From the NCBI GenBank assembly GCA_026413225.1, contig CM048557.1, forward strand, positions 65,276,987 through 65,340,986: a stretch of 64,000 bases of DNA, given 5' to 3'. Made by a program: the position numbers and the translations under genes. Below, in pieces: positions 40,671 to 53,110 of this stretch (its first letter is position 1; every line of letters begins with the position of its first letter). Under the pieces are notes generated by a model. That model saw only the letters and a list, made by a program, of their open reading frames with translations, was not told the DNA's origin and made no database searches. The stretch comes from Otis tarda (Eukaryota; Chordata; Aves; Otidiformes; Otididae).

Positions 40671-42930
40671 AGGACTATGCCTGGCAAGCCAGGAAGTCCC
40701 TTATATTTTCATATTTTAAGTAATTCTTTTTTATAAGATGAAGGTAGATTTGAGAACATAAACATTTGAAGGACAGAGGGAGAAGAAGTACTTTCTTGAG
40801 AAACATCCTGAGAGTGAAGTGGTTATGCAATATTTACTCAAAGAATTTCATGGATGACTCATCATTTGGGTTGACTAAAATTAAGACTGAATAAAGCTGT
40901 AATCTGTGTACTTTCAAGATGTGCCCTGTAGTCTTCAGTGTAATGAACAAGGCAAGTTGTTCACGAAACAAGTCCATTTTCGTCATGAGTCATGTTACAA
41001 GGCCTTGAAGTTTCAAACCCTGGAGCCCACTTACAAAGATATGATACACAGGGAGATGGAGTCTCTTCAGTAGTTGCTGAAAAGGAGGAAATAGGGACCA
41101 GAAGTCATGGCTGTTGGGCTGGGGACTCCTGCCTGCTCTCTCAGCTTGCAGACAAGTGGTATCAGGTTTCCATGTTGTGAGTATGAGCAGGGTCTGCATC
41201 CTAGAGAGAAGCCTGCAAAGAGATAGACATTTCAAGGGGAGCTTCAGGACCAACATTTCCAGCTATGTGGTTCAAAATGTCGAGAAAGAACCTCAGATTC
41301 TGAGACCAAGTGACTTCAGGAAAGTTCACCTAACTAAGGCACTAACCATGGAAATCAGTACTTAAAAGATCAGACCTCAGGTATAAGGATTGGTCAGTGC
41401 AGACTACAAAATTATCTTCTAATTTTAGATTCACTTTTAAACAGCTTACTACTTCTCTCAACATTACTTTTTTTTTTTAATATTAAGCTGCCATCTAACC
41501 TTGTGTTTCACTTTTGGAAAATGCAATGTTGAAAATGCTCAACGATCCCCTCTGCTCTTTCTCAGGCACACGAGCGGTTCTTCTGTCACCTGAGTGATGA
41601 ACATAGCAGTGAGTTTTCTGTTTAGAGCTGCTGGAACATTTTTTTTGAGATCAATGGTGAAAGTGATGCTATGGAGTGGAAGATACAGTAGGATGGAAGA
41701 AAGGTCAAAACATTTTTTATCTTACTGGTGCTCAGTTTTAGTGCATTTTTTAAATAATAGACTGGATCCTTTGTAGCACATCACTGTGGCATTAGGCACA
41801 ATGCATGTTTTAGAGAGTGACATTATTACACCAATATGTAATGGCTCCACACTGGTGGTTTTAGTGAGCTAGAACAGACCTTTAACAGAGAATGAAGATA
41901 AAAATTCTAACTTCATTGATTGTCTGTTTTAATGGAAAATAAACCTAGTAAAAGCAGATATATTTGGGAAATTAAGCTCTCTGAAGGAGTTTTATGATTT
42001 TAGTTCAAATTAAATTTTGATTCTTTACATTTTAAGACTTGTTCCTATGGATATCAGTAGAAGATAATTTCGTTGTCCTCAGAGAGATCTTTCAATCTAC
42101 CCCCTTGACATTTGCATTCCTTGATTAAATAAATATGCACTGGGGGTATTTAGTATCTGACCATGCTCACTTACACAATAGACATCAAGCAGTCGCCCTT
42201 TATTCTTAATATACAATCAAACTGCTAAAAGCATTGAAATTCTGGGCTCTGTCCAAGACCAATGGATGAATAATTAATCTAAAAGAGACTTCAAGAGTTC
42301 TCACATTTCTTTTTCATGAACTCATTTGATGTAACTTTCAATACTGACAATACCAGAGGTGGACAAAACACTATCAGCAATACTTTCACCACTAAAAATA
42401 CAGGTTCAGAATCATGAGTTATCTCCTACTGATTCTGCTGAACTGCTTCAGCTGGGAGGTGGAAACGCAAATCCAGAATCCGAGCCATTATTTTGAGATA
42501 GTGCCATTTAAAACGTTTAACTTTCACAAAGGTTATCATATTAACCAAAACTATTTCAGAAATTATTTAATATAAAATAGTGAACATTCAAAGGAAAAAT
42601 ACCATATATCCACCTTTAATGAGCACAAAGGCAATTAATCTAGTAGCTTAGTACAGCTGCAAGTAGGCAATGCTAAGAAAGTTCTGAGAAGTCAGAAAAA
42701 AAAACCTGAATCATGAATTATTCCTCAATGTTTCCACAAGGCAAACCTCAAGCACCCTCTTCACAGCTTTTAAGTTTTCAACAATATGTTCAATCATGTG
42801 GTCACTTATTATGTGTTCCTTGCATTTTGCTTTCTCTCCCCTGGCTGGAAAGTTGGAGTTGCCAACATTCCTCCCTTTTTCAGAAGCCTCTTTAGGAATG
42901 CCACAAGAATTGTGTATATGACATGTGTAT
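40671..42930. other. Noncoding stretch, nothing recognised
   Basis: About 2.3 kb of AT-rich DNA with only short frames (88 codons at most). No repeat, RNA gene or exon recognised. Confidence 0.5.
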
Positions 42931-43411
42931 AAGGACATGGACCAGTTGGAAAGGGTCCAGAGGAGGGCCACAAAGATGATCAGAGGGCTGGAGCATCTCT
43001 CCTACGAGGACAGGCTGAGAGAGGTGGGGCTGTTCAGCCTGGAGAAGAGGAGGCTCCGGGGAGACCTGATAGCGGTCTTCCAATACCTCAAGGGGGCCTA
43101 CAGGAAAGATGGGGAGAAGCTGTTCAGTAGGGCCTGTTGTGATAGGACAAGGGGTAATGGGTTTAAATTAGAAGGAGGTAGGTTTAGATTAGATATTAGA
43201 AAAAAATTTTTTACAGTGAGAGTTGTAGAGCACTGGCCCAGGTTGCCCAGAGAGGTGGTGGATGCCCCATCCCTGGAAATGTTCAAGGCCAGGTTGGATG
43301 AGGCTCTGAGCAACCTGATCTAGTGGGGGATGTCCCTGCTTCTTGCAGGGGGGTTGGACCTTTGAAGGTCCCTTCCAACTCTAACCATTCTATGATTCTA
43401 TGATTCTATGA
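42931..43411 (+). mobile_element. CR1 LINE 3' fragment, plus strand
   Basis: The plus-strand frame 42925-43323 is open for 132 codons and encodes the CR1 ORF2 tail from [17 protein letters not shown] to EALSNLI, with the TAG stop at 43321-43323. The 3' untranslated region follows and ends in three ATTCTATG-type units at about 43387-43411. It is 5' truncated at 42931, at nearly the same point as the 15837-16312 copy. After the stop it reads TAGTGGGGGATGTCCCTGC, the same variant as the 1.7-kb copy at 36351-38040. About 8 bases normally present after GGTTGGAC are missing. It is young but a fragment without catalytic motifs. Confidence 0.98.
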
Positions 43412-46400
43412 CATGGAAGAATCAATCATGTTTTCCAGGTTAATTTTGTCCAGTATGGTCTTGTGAAACCAGTTCTACTTCCATTTTTTTTTTTTCCTCC
43501 CTTGGGCCTATCTCCAGTTTGCTTTACTGATTGAGGTGCCAGAGCTGACAAAGGTCCTGCTGCCCGTGGTAGATGACAGGGAACTTGCAGTCCTTCCACC
43601 ACTTGAAGGCAGGGTGATCCCTAGGAAGGGTTCGTAAGACTTCCAAGTGTAAAGCACAGAAAATACTGAACTCATTTCCCTTGCTTGAATTTTTCTCCCC
43701 AACTCCCCAAGCTGTGTGAAGGGCAAAAGCTCGTTTTCTTTTACAGCATCTTTCACTGGCTTTTATCTATTTCTGTTTTCTTATCTATTTCTCTACCATG
43801 TTCAGTGGTAATGAGTTGATAAGAATTTAGATAAGGAAATTACAGTGAATGGGATGTTGTTTTTTTTTTGTTCTTGGGCATGATAAAGACAGATTCTTTA
43901 TGCATTACTCTGGGAAACCTTCCCTGTAATGTTGTTTGTGAGTGGCAAAACCCACTTTGTTGTCACAGAGATGAATTGTAACCTATAATTCTATTTTCAT
44001 AAACATAATGTTGATGGCCAAAGTTGTATGTTGATGCATACTATAAACTTTCCAAGGCAGTGATTCATCTCAGCATTTTGAGGAAGGTGACATTTTCTTC
44101 ATAAACCAGCAGAGGGCCCTGGATCTGATTTCACTTTTTTTTTTTGGCAGAAGACGACTTTAATTACACAATGGAGTTGTTCATGGGAAACCAGCAGAGC
44201 CCTGTTTTCAGTTCAGGTTTTGATTGTTGCAAAACTTAAGTTACATTAAGAAGAAAACATACCACAAGTTGTAAAAACAAGAAATCAGACTTACTTACTG
44301 ACTTATCTACCCACTCCACAGCAAAATGCAGAGAATGAAAATGATTATTTTAGAAGTTATTTATATCAGGGATTAATCCTGCCTGGTTGTGCTTTTTCAG
44401 CGCTGACATCAGCTAGAGTTCAGGGAATGTAGGCTTGTGTTCATTGCAAACATTTAATTCACAAAATAAAGCCACGGATGAGTAGAGCTTGTAAGAATTT
44501 GCAGTTTGTTCGCTCTGATTTGAATAATGTGATATACAGAATGCACTACAAAGTGATTTTGAAATGTAAAGCAATAATGTTCCCTTTGAAATGCTGATAC
44601 CAAGTGCTAAATGATATATCAATTAACTGCAAAAACAAATCCCAACCCTGCAAATATTATACAAAACCAGCTTCTTTGAAGTCAATGAGACTAATTACAA
44701 ATATAAAATAGAGCCTGGTTCTACAGCACTTCTGTTAACTGGAGTTTAATTTCATGAATTTAATAAAAAATAGATTAAAGATCTCAGAACTCTAACTTGG
44801 CTTCACACTGGCAAAATACAGTCCCTGCCTGACTCGGCCATCTGTGGGTCTCCAGCATCCAGCACGTCAGAATTGTGTTTAACTTTGCACCGCAGAGCAT
44901 TACCGTTCTTATATCATAGATGAGGTGTGTGGGCACCAACTGGCAAAGGGTTAAATTCAGTGTTATAGCCTGACTGTTCAGTATTATAACACCTATCATT
45001 TAGGCAGGTAGAGCCAGCTCACAAGGGCAACTAGACACATCTGTTATTTGCTGTCTATTTTGAGACAGAGTAGCTGTGCTCAGGGTTGAGTGGGTATGAG
45101 CCGGCTAATGAGCCTCTTGCTCATAAGAATATTTAAATGAATAATTAGAAATGGGGAGTTCTGAGCCTGATTTTGATTTATGAATTGGCCCTAGTGGCTG
45201 CTGTAAAGATGTTCTTAGTTCTCATTTGTATACAAAGCAAGAAAGGTCTGTGCTATAAAAGATGGAAGAAAAGACAAGTTGGTCATTAGGGGATATAAAT
45301 CTCAGCTATCAAGGTTACACTGAGGCAGCTATTGCGATGTTCAGTTTTATCATACGCAGACTGTCTCTGACCTCTTATATTAAACTTGTTCTCTCATCTT
45401 ACCTATTAGCACCGTGTCTTTAGAGGAACCAGTGGCAGACATACAGGTATCCTCATAGCAACTAGTAGAAGCCTTGCTGGTTACCTCCAGGTGACAATTG
45501 CTTTGGGGTATCTCTAGGCACAAAGCATTATGTCTATCATGAATGTGTTCCCTTTCACTGCAGTTTTGTCAGTATTTCCGTATTGCAGCAGTTCTGGGTC
45601 TTAGGGGTGGTGGATGTGCCTCTCAGTTACACTAAAAGGAGCAATCTCTTGTGTGTTTTGGAAGCGATTGCCGGTCTTGTCTCTGTGGGCTGATTCTCTG
45701 ATACCCTCTGTACCATGCCAAATCCTAAATGAAAGGATAACAGGCCATTTCTGTTTCCTCCAGCATGCAGGCTGTAATCTTTAGCATCTATGAATTTCCA
45801 GAGATGTGCAAACATTACATAATCAACACTCAGAGCCTGATAAATCCATGTACTGTATCAGCATAAATCAGGACTCAAATGCTAACCTCTAATGGACTTG
45901 CTGCGGAGCTGTGTAAGTGCACAGAGCACTCTGTGCACAAACACCTTCTGCTGTAATGCAAGGGAAGGAGAATTCATAAAGAAAAATGTTTCTGCTTCTC
46001 TGGCAGCTGGCTGTGCCTTTTGGGTACCAACAAAATTGTCCTATGATGGAAGCAATTCTGGATAGACCTTTGTCTCACCTTCTTCAGCTTCTCCCAAAGC
46101 AGATCTGTGGATATTTTTATTGTAGTTATTTTTGTTTTACTTTTGCTGTTTTACCAGTATCAACACCATTGCCCATATAAACTTCTGGACACTGTATGAT
46201 CTGTTCAGAGCTCACATAGACTGTCTTGTCTGATACTTTCTTTTCAGCTGGATCATTAACAGTGAAATTAAATAGCACCAGACCCACTGGTGTCAGTCTG
46301 AACATTTTTCTCAGTGACGACTGGCCTCTGAAACTGCTCTGCCAGGGCTTGAAGAACGAAGTCCTGTTCCATGCAGCTGGGAATCTCTGACAAATTCTAA

Positions 46401-47904
46401 TACTTCTTCTTTTAATAACGCTGGGCTGAGCTCCCAGGATGAGCACTGTAAAAAGAGAAAAAGATTACTGTTCTGAAGACGCTCATGAACAACGCTTGCA
46501 GTAGCCAGTAGCACGCAGAGATTCTGCTGCCACATGGAGGATGTACTTGCAAATAATATCACCAGCTAAGATCGTGGATTCTGATGCAGACTCCTGGTCC
46601 AGTGTCCTCTAGGACAGAGAGTCATTTCAACACAGATATATTCTAGAGGTGAATGCAGAGCCTTTCGGACATAGCACTTGAATGGCAAGCACTGCTGAAA
46701 CTAGGCCACTACTGAATGTATCTTGCATATGCAGAGTTCCCACCCACTCACCTGTCTACTCCGCTCAGCTCCCCTTCTCTACAAAGAGCCTGAAGCTGGG
46801 AAGAAGGGGGAAACAGGCCATGTTCATCAGAGGCCTGATGGGTTTTCTCCTCTGTGACACCGAACACATGCACATGCCATGGCTCTGCCTGCTCACATGG
46901 TCAGCAGTTTTACTGTTTAAGCTCCTGTCACCGGATTTCCTTGTAAAACTCCCTTTTCAGAGAAACAGAGGTAATCCTCGCTGCTCCTAGAGCAGCTGTT
47001 GATGGGGGTGAAGGGCAGAGCAGTCAGTCAGGCTTACCAGGGGAAGGCACCACCTTTAATCACATTTCATTACAACTGGAGGGCTAGAGATGCTGAAAGC
47101 TCTCACATGACGCGGGAATTAAAGGGCCAGGCAGGGACTTTATATACTGCTGCGGTATGGCTCAGAGGAATGAAGTCTCTGCTAAAGACTGTGGCTTTGA
47201 AAATGCAGGAAGGTTAAATTACACAATATGCAGTAAAAATGCTACTGTTTAGACTCTAGTATTTTTGAAACTGCACTTAACTAGAGGCCCCAGTCGAACC
47301 AATCTCCTCATTTCACAGCATGTGGTAGGAGATGGCCCACTCCAGGAGATGATTTTCAGAGCTGCAGTTTTGGACAAGAATACCTGCCTCATCTCTGCAG
47401 TTGTTCATTACAAAGGAGAGCACACTGTACCCAGCTGTTTGTCTGGGAAGGCTGTTATCACAGCCGTGCTCAAACTTCTGTCTTTCCTGGGCTTAACCAG
47501 TTTTGCTGTTGCTTTCCTGGCACTGGGATGCTTGTGCTTTCAGGAGTCAAATTGAGTTCAAGACTCACTGTCTGATGCAGAAACATACTGCAGGTTACAA
47601 AGCAGTGCTGGGATAGGAGCACATCTGGTGGGCACCAGGAGTTCCGTGGGTACAGCAGGAAGGTGAATGATGCCTTGAAGCTCTGCAGGAGGTTGGGGTA
47701 CTATTTCCAGACAAGCCTGAACTATTGGCCTTGGCAATTGTAGCAGTGGGAGGAGCAGATGAAAAGGACCTTGGAAAGGCTGCCTGGCCCTGCTTCATTG
47801 CCAGACCTTGTGGAGGTGGAGATGGAGAAGATATGAAGACCAAAGGTCCAAGGGGCTCCCTCAGAAAGAGGGAGTTCTTGCACCACTGTGCAAGAACTGC
47901 TTGG
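43412..47904. other. Noncoding stretch; hairpin at its right edge
   Basis: About 4.5 kb, AT-rich on the left and more balanced from about 46.6 kb. Frames up to 106 codons occur without recognisable domains. A perfect 11-bp hairpin at 47873-47898 is listed separately. Confidence 0.5.
47873..47898. repeat. Perfect 11-bp inverted repeat (hairpin)
   Basis: The arm AGTTCTTGCAC (47873-47883) and its exact complement GTGCAAGAACT (47888-47898) enclose a 4-base loop, CACT. It lies directly before the 5' truncation point of the next CR1 copy. No run of T follows, so it is not a Pol III terminator-type structure. No function is assigned. Confidence 0.85.
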
Positions 47905-48266
47905 TGGACTGAAAGATCACTTACAGCAGCCTTCCAGTACCTAAAGGGGACCTACAAGAAAGCTTGACAAGGACTTTTTACAAGGACATACAGTGATAGG
48001 ATGAGAGGTAATGGCTTTAAACTGGAAGAGGGCAGGTTTAGATCAGATAGAAGAAAGAAATTCTTTAGTGTGAGGGTGGTGAGGCACTGGAACAGGTTAC
48101 CTGGAGAGGCTGTGGATGACCCCATTGCTGGAAGTGTTCAAGGCCAGGTTGGATGGGGCTTTGAGCAATCTGGTGCAGTGGAAGATGTCTCAGCCCAAGG
48201 CAGGGAGGTTGGAACGAGATGATCTTTAGGGTCCCTTCCAACCCAAACCATTCTATGATTCTATGA
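47905..48266 (+). mobile_element. CR1 LINE 3' fragment of a more diverged subfamily
   Basis: The plus-strand tail of CR1 ORF2 has [14 protein letters not shown]. After a frameshift and short deletion near 47965-48000 it continues with [20 protein letters not shown] and [17 protein letters not shown]. The 3' region reads CTGGTGCAGTGGAAGATG and ends in ATTCTATGATTCTATGAC at 48266. [13 protein letters not shown] instead of [13 protein letters not shown], together with its own 3' region, separates it from all other copies. It is probably an older subfamily. The left boundary is soft because similarity fades into the hairpin-containing DNA. Confidence 0.93.
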
Positions 48267-51200
48267 CGGACGGGCTTTGCTGAGGGTACAGCAACCACCA
48301 CGGGTCAGCTTTTCTCTCAGGCCATTTGTGTTTCTGTAGTGACAGTTCTGAGTAGTTTGGCTTGGTCAGAAGGAGGAGTCATTGTTCTCACCAGGAATCC
48401 AGCCTTGCCTTGGGCATCCCAGTATCTCTCTGTGCCTTGTAGGGCAGCCATGTACCTAATTTACCCCACAGCGTGGCTCCTGGGTTTTCTACTTGTCTGT
48501 GTCCGAATGAGGTCTGATTGAATGCTGTGGAAGGAAATTCCTGCATGCTGGCCAGCCCAGTGCTGTCATACACCCCCAGAAGTTTGACTCTTTGGGGAAG
48601 AGAGTGTGAAATGTGTAGAAACCAGGTGGTCTGCAGTGCAGATGTGGTGCATTGGAAGCCAGACCATAGCTGCTACAGTGCTGGAGTCTGGGGCAGGGAG
48701 AGGTTGTTTTACTTATCTTTGTTTTCCCATTTGTGTCAGAAGCCTCTTTTCTTTTTTTTTTTTTTGCTTTGCTTTTTTCCTATTGCAATTCATTTATTCT
48801 AAAACCTTAAGAATAAATCCTCAAGGAAGAGGAAATTATTTTTTTTTCTATTGCTGAATCAGTTTATATACTCTGCCAGGTCCTATGCTCCTTACCGGTA
48901 ATGTTGCATCTGAGACCAAAAATCCCCTCGAGGTTCAAAGTCACTTTGGCCCAGCAGCATCCATCAGCCCCAGAGCACAAAGGGCTATAATGGAAAGAGA
49001 AGCAATTTGTGTGTATATGCTTTCAGACTTCATACATTCAGAGACTTAGAATATCCAAAGGGAAGAGCGAGAGAATTAAATACCAGTGAGCAGAGAGAGA
49101 GGAGCCCTGTGCAAGTCAGTTTTCAACACAACACAATACAAACTACTGGGAGAATTTGTAAATTCATTGAAAACAGAAAGGAATCATCTTTGTTCCTCTG
49201 TGCCAAGTATTACTTAAACTCACACCTCTCTTAAGCACATATTTGATTAAATCTTTATCCAGCCTGATCTTCCTGCAGGGGTCTTAAAAATCCTGTAAAA
49301 TCTCTGGTGACTTAACTTTATACATGACAGCCCACGTTGTGCCAAGTTCAAAGTTTTCTGTACAAGCTTTCTGAGCATCTATCCTGTTGTTCCTGTTGAT
49401 TTTTTTTTTTCATTCATCCTGGCAAATCAAAGCTTTGCTATCAGAAACGTATGTACCACACCTGTGATGGTCAGTGGGAGCCCAGATTTGTATCCAAGGT
49501 TTGAAATCAGACCTCTGGTTTCCCACCTGATATTACATGGTGATGAGCAGGGCTGATTGTATTGCATGAGACTGTTCCAGGTCACCTGGGGACCGTACAG
49601 GAACTGGTGAAATAAAGCCCTGGGTTGCACTGCAATTGGGATCCCTGAAGCAAAAAATACTTTCTTGCTTTATTTATGTATTTATCGCTGGTTGTCCTCA
49701 GGTTGTCTCTTTGATAAGCAGAGCATACAGTTCACACTCTTTCCTCTACACTGTCTGTGTTCATGCTAGCAGCCCTCAGATCATGACAACCTTTTAGGTC
49801 TGTAGAAATGAATCATTCCTAGTGTGTGTCCACGCGTTCTGATGATGCTGCATTATCAGAAGACCTTTGTGATCACATGTTGCTCACACAGCAAAGCTGT
49901 GAGGGGCTCAGTACTCTTACAGACCTTCTCCTGAGCCCTCCAGTCCATTACCAACTCACACAAAGAGTATCATAGGAAGTGCCCCAGAGAGTGATGGACA
50001 CAAAAGAAAACCAGAGAGTCTGAACAAGGACATGTATTAAGCTCTATGAGAAGACAGTTTTTGAAAACATCCTGTACATAATTAACATCATTACTAGTAA
50101 CTTTGAAGTAATCAGAATCTCGCCAGAATCATCATCAGATAATATACAGCGCACAATATAGTGTATGTCAAAGGGGGCACCACGAATTAGGCAAATTTCT
50201 CTCCATTGCTCATGAGGTGAGCTTTAGGTGTGGGATTTGACAATACAGTCATGGTGACTTAAATAATTTGCTACTGGATGGCAGCAAACACCATCCTGTC
50301 TTGACAGAAATAAAGAAAACCCAGTGAGCCTGTGCCTATAAGGCAGATTGAGCACACTGGAGGGGTATATTTTCACCATTGTTTCACAAAGACATTAAAT
50401 AATGCTTAACTAATAAATGCTTCATATGTGAGTTACAGGAGAGTCAGTGTTCACAACAAGGGATTCAGCAGAGCTGCATGGTTCAGGCAGCTTTTTCCAT
50501 TGTGGTACCATCAATCAAAAAACTTGAGGCTGGTATCAAAGATGAGTTTTCTATCTATCTCAGGTGTCTTTGGAGTATGGATTACCTGGAAGTAACTCAC
50601 AAGTAAAGCTGAATTTGATAGACTATGTTGTGTGACACTTACCTCTGTTTTAACAAAGAAGTGGCTAAATAGGAGATTCCCTGGTAGTCTTTGCCCTCTG
50701 GATAGCCATATTTCAGCCAAGTGGTTTGGAGTAGTTTTCTTGTTCTAGCCCAGACATTCTTGCTTGCTGTGTTAAAGCACATGTTGCCCTGAAAGTAAAA
50801 TTACCTATATAATTATGATGATCTTGAAATAGGATGCAAAGCACTGAAAAAGGAGAAGTGGATTTCATGCCATTGTTTTCCAGTAATTATTCATACTAGG
50901 AAGCTCAAAACAAGAAAGTTATTGGTCCACACTGTTGAGATCTGCCTCAAGTACTAACTCACCAAGCTATACCATGAGTTTTCACCTGTGGCTATCAGGG
51001 CACACAGAGCCTCAAGATTCCATGGGACCTTGCGCGTACAAGTGCGGTTGATGATGATATGTCATGGATCATGTTTGCAGAAGTTGTCCCACAAGACATC
51101 AGAGCTTACAGGGCAGAGAGAGGACAGTACACTTGGTTTGTAGATACTTCTGAAGTGATTTTTCATGACCATATAGAAACAATCATATGATTTCTCTCTT

Positions 51201-52299
51201 TGAAGCCAAATCTTGCTGGTCTTAGCCTACAGTATCTCCACAATAGAATTGTATCACACAACCCCATACAGAATAATTTCTTGTTCTTTGCTACAGTGGA
51301 GTTTATCTGAATTCACAGCAGTCACTTATTTCCAGTGTGATCTGGCTGATCTTGAGCATGTTGTTCACACTGGCACCTTTGGCTCCACACCTCCGAAAGG
51401 ACACCCCTGTTGTTGGTCCACCCCATCTCTGAAGGGCCGTGGGGAGGTGGGATTGAACATCATGGACTCAGGCAGCAACAGGATGGCTCCCAAAAATAGA
51501 TCCTGGACTAGAGTGAGGGTAAGGGTGGCGATTCCCTGGGAAGATAACACAAATGGGAATGCTGGATGCTACTTCTAAGACTCTTCATCTTGCAGTGTGA
51601 GCTTACCCTGAATTCACTCCCTCTTTGCATGGAGACAGTAGAAACAAGTCTTCACACCCAAGCATAAGCATGCTGGAGTGGAGGGGGTCTGAAGCATGCC
51701 TAGGGATCCTGTGACACGAAGATTGCAGGCTGGACATCTGTTCCTGCAGCAGGGAAAGAGCCAGAGAAGTCTTCTGGCTGGGGTGGTTACTCTCCACTTT
51801 GCAGCTTGACCTGTCACATCACAAGAGAGAGGTCCTGGAGAGTCCCCTTCTGCGAGACAGTAAACTCCTTACTTTGACCTGCCAGTGCCAGAGCTCCATG
51901 CAATGCAGGAATGATCCTGCACCATTTACTTGACTCTGTTTCCTCATCTGTGAAAGGATGGCAAGGATGCTGGTTCCCAGTACAACTGGGAAGTGTCATA
52001 GATCCTGCCTTCTACTTTCACCTTTTGTTCTATTTCATGCCACCACTGCTCTGGCTAACAGCAAGGATCCCCGCCAGTTCACACCACCTCTGTAAGCGCT
52101 GGTTACTTCTGTCAGACAGCAAGCAAGCAAATGCAATGGCACACCAAAAAAAAGGGGAAGAAAACCAAAATAAGGCACACAGAAACCTGCTGTGAGTTTA
52201 TTTTGACAAGTGTAATTTAGAAGCAATAAGCTGTGATCATCCCTCTGGCATGGCTGCAAACAGAAAGGAGCCAACTGAGTAAACAAACCCCGGTGCTCC
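48267..52299. other. Noncoding stretch upstream of the CpG island
   Basis: About 4 kb, AT-rich on the left and rising in GC from about 51.3 kb. It has T-rich runs near 48747-48763. No exon, RNA gene or known repeat was recognised. A plus-strand frame at 51213-51578 has no recognisable domain. Proximal regulatory DNA of the gene that starts near 52.9 kb may lie here, but no specific site can be assigned. Confidence 0.5.
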
Positions 52300-53110
52300 G
52301 GAGCGGAGTGCAGCTTTTTCCTCTGGGTTGGGGGGCTGGCGGAGAGAGGGGGGAATGGGGAGCTTTTAGGATGTGCTTCGCTGTGGGCTGTCTTTCCCTC
52401 TCCACCAAGCCTGGAGGTGCAGGAAGAACGCTGGTTCCCACGGCGGGTGCGTTGCTGTGAGGATGCTCTAGCGAGGAGGGGATGCAGAGGAGGGGGATGC
52501 TCGCTGTGTAGGGGGGGAGCTGCAGGAGAGGAGAGGGAGGCGTGTGCCTGCCTGGAAGGGGGCATTTCCTCCCTTAAACACACACCAGCCGATGCCTACC
52601 CTGCTGAAGCGGTTAAACGGGGGAAGAGCAGCAGCCAGGCTGGCAGATTCCTGCCCTGTGATATGCCAGCCACAGGGTGACGCAAGGGTTGGAAGGCTCC
52701 AACTAAACAAGCCATTTTCACCTGCGTAATAAGCGCCAGTGGAGATACAGCAACAGCAGCAGCCGCCGCGGCTCCCAGTCCCAGCAACCGGCCAGACCCC
52801 GGCGCGCCCGCAGCATCATCCAGCCCTCGGTGGCCACCGCAGCTTTTCCGGTGGTTTCCGCTGCAGCCTGAGAACCGGAGATCAGCGGCCACCTTCGCAG
52901 GCAGCATGTCAGCCCCGCCGGACCCCCAGGACCTGCTGCTAGCGGGCACTGGGGTGCACTGGGCTGCGGACGGGGCGGACCAGTACGCAGCTGGGGCTCC
53001 GCTGCGGGATGGAGATGGGGCTCAGCAGCGGGAACAGCTGGTTTTCGGTTCCGCAAGGGAACACCCGCCCGTTGCCATGGCGACTGCATCCCCAGGTAAA
53101 AGGCGAGGGG
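52300..53110 (+). promoter_or_regulatory. CpG island / candidate promoter
   Basis: GC content and CpG density rise sharply against the AT-rich surroundings. Counted by eye, about 29 CpG dinucleotides lie in 52741-53100. The island contains a GC box (GGGGCGG, about 52972-52978), a TGACGCAA motif resembling a CRE/C-EBP composite at 52678-52685, and a short CAG/CCG-rich run at 52748-52771. No TATA box stands out, as expected for a CpG-island promoter. No CR1 or LTR similarity explains the GC content. The direction is inferred from the plus-strand start codons and donor site, and bidirectional activity is possible. This is the only strong promoter candidate in the window. Confidence 0.75.
52906..53095 (+). 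CDS. Candidate first coding exon of an unidentified gene
   Basis: Inside the CpG island a plus-strand frame opens at ATG 52906 (A at -3) and runs to a strong splice donor, CCCCAG|GTAAAA, with the junction after 53095. It would give 63 codons plus one base: MSAPPDPQDLL at the start and VAMATASP at the end, rich in Ala, Gly, Pro and Asp, and probably disordered. Two other starts are possible. ATG 53077 lies in the same frame in a near-ideal context (GCCATGG) and would give MATASP plus one base. ATG 53009 in another frame gives 29 codons ending exactly at the donor. With the 53077 start, most of the exon would be 5' untranslated region. No downstream exon could be matched, so the gene continues beyond the window or the exon is non-coding. 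I do not recognise the protein. Confidence 0.45.

Noticed and set aside
52035-53089. Minus-strand frames of 182, 117 and 123 codons across the CpG island
   Set aside because: GC-rich DNA has few stop codons, so long frames are expected. No start context, donor or recognisable domain supports them. A divergent transcript is still possible.
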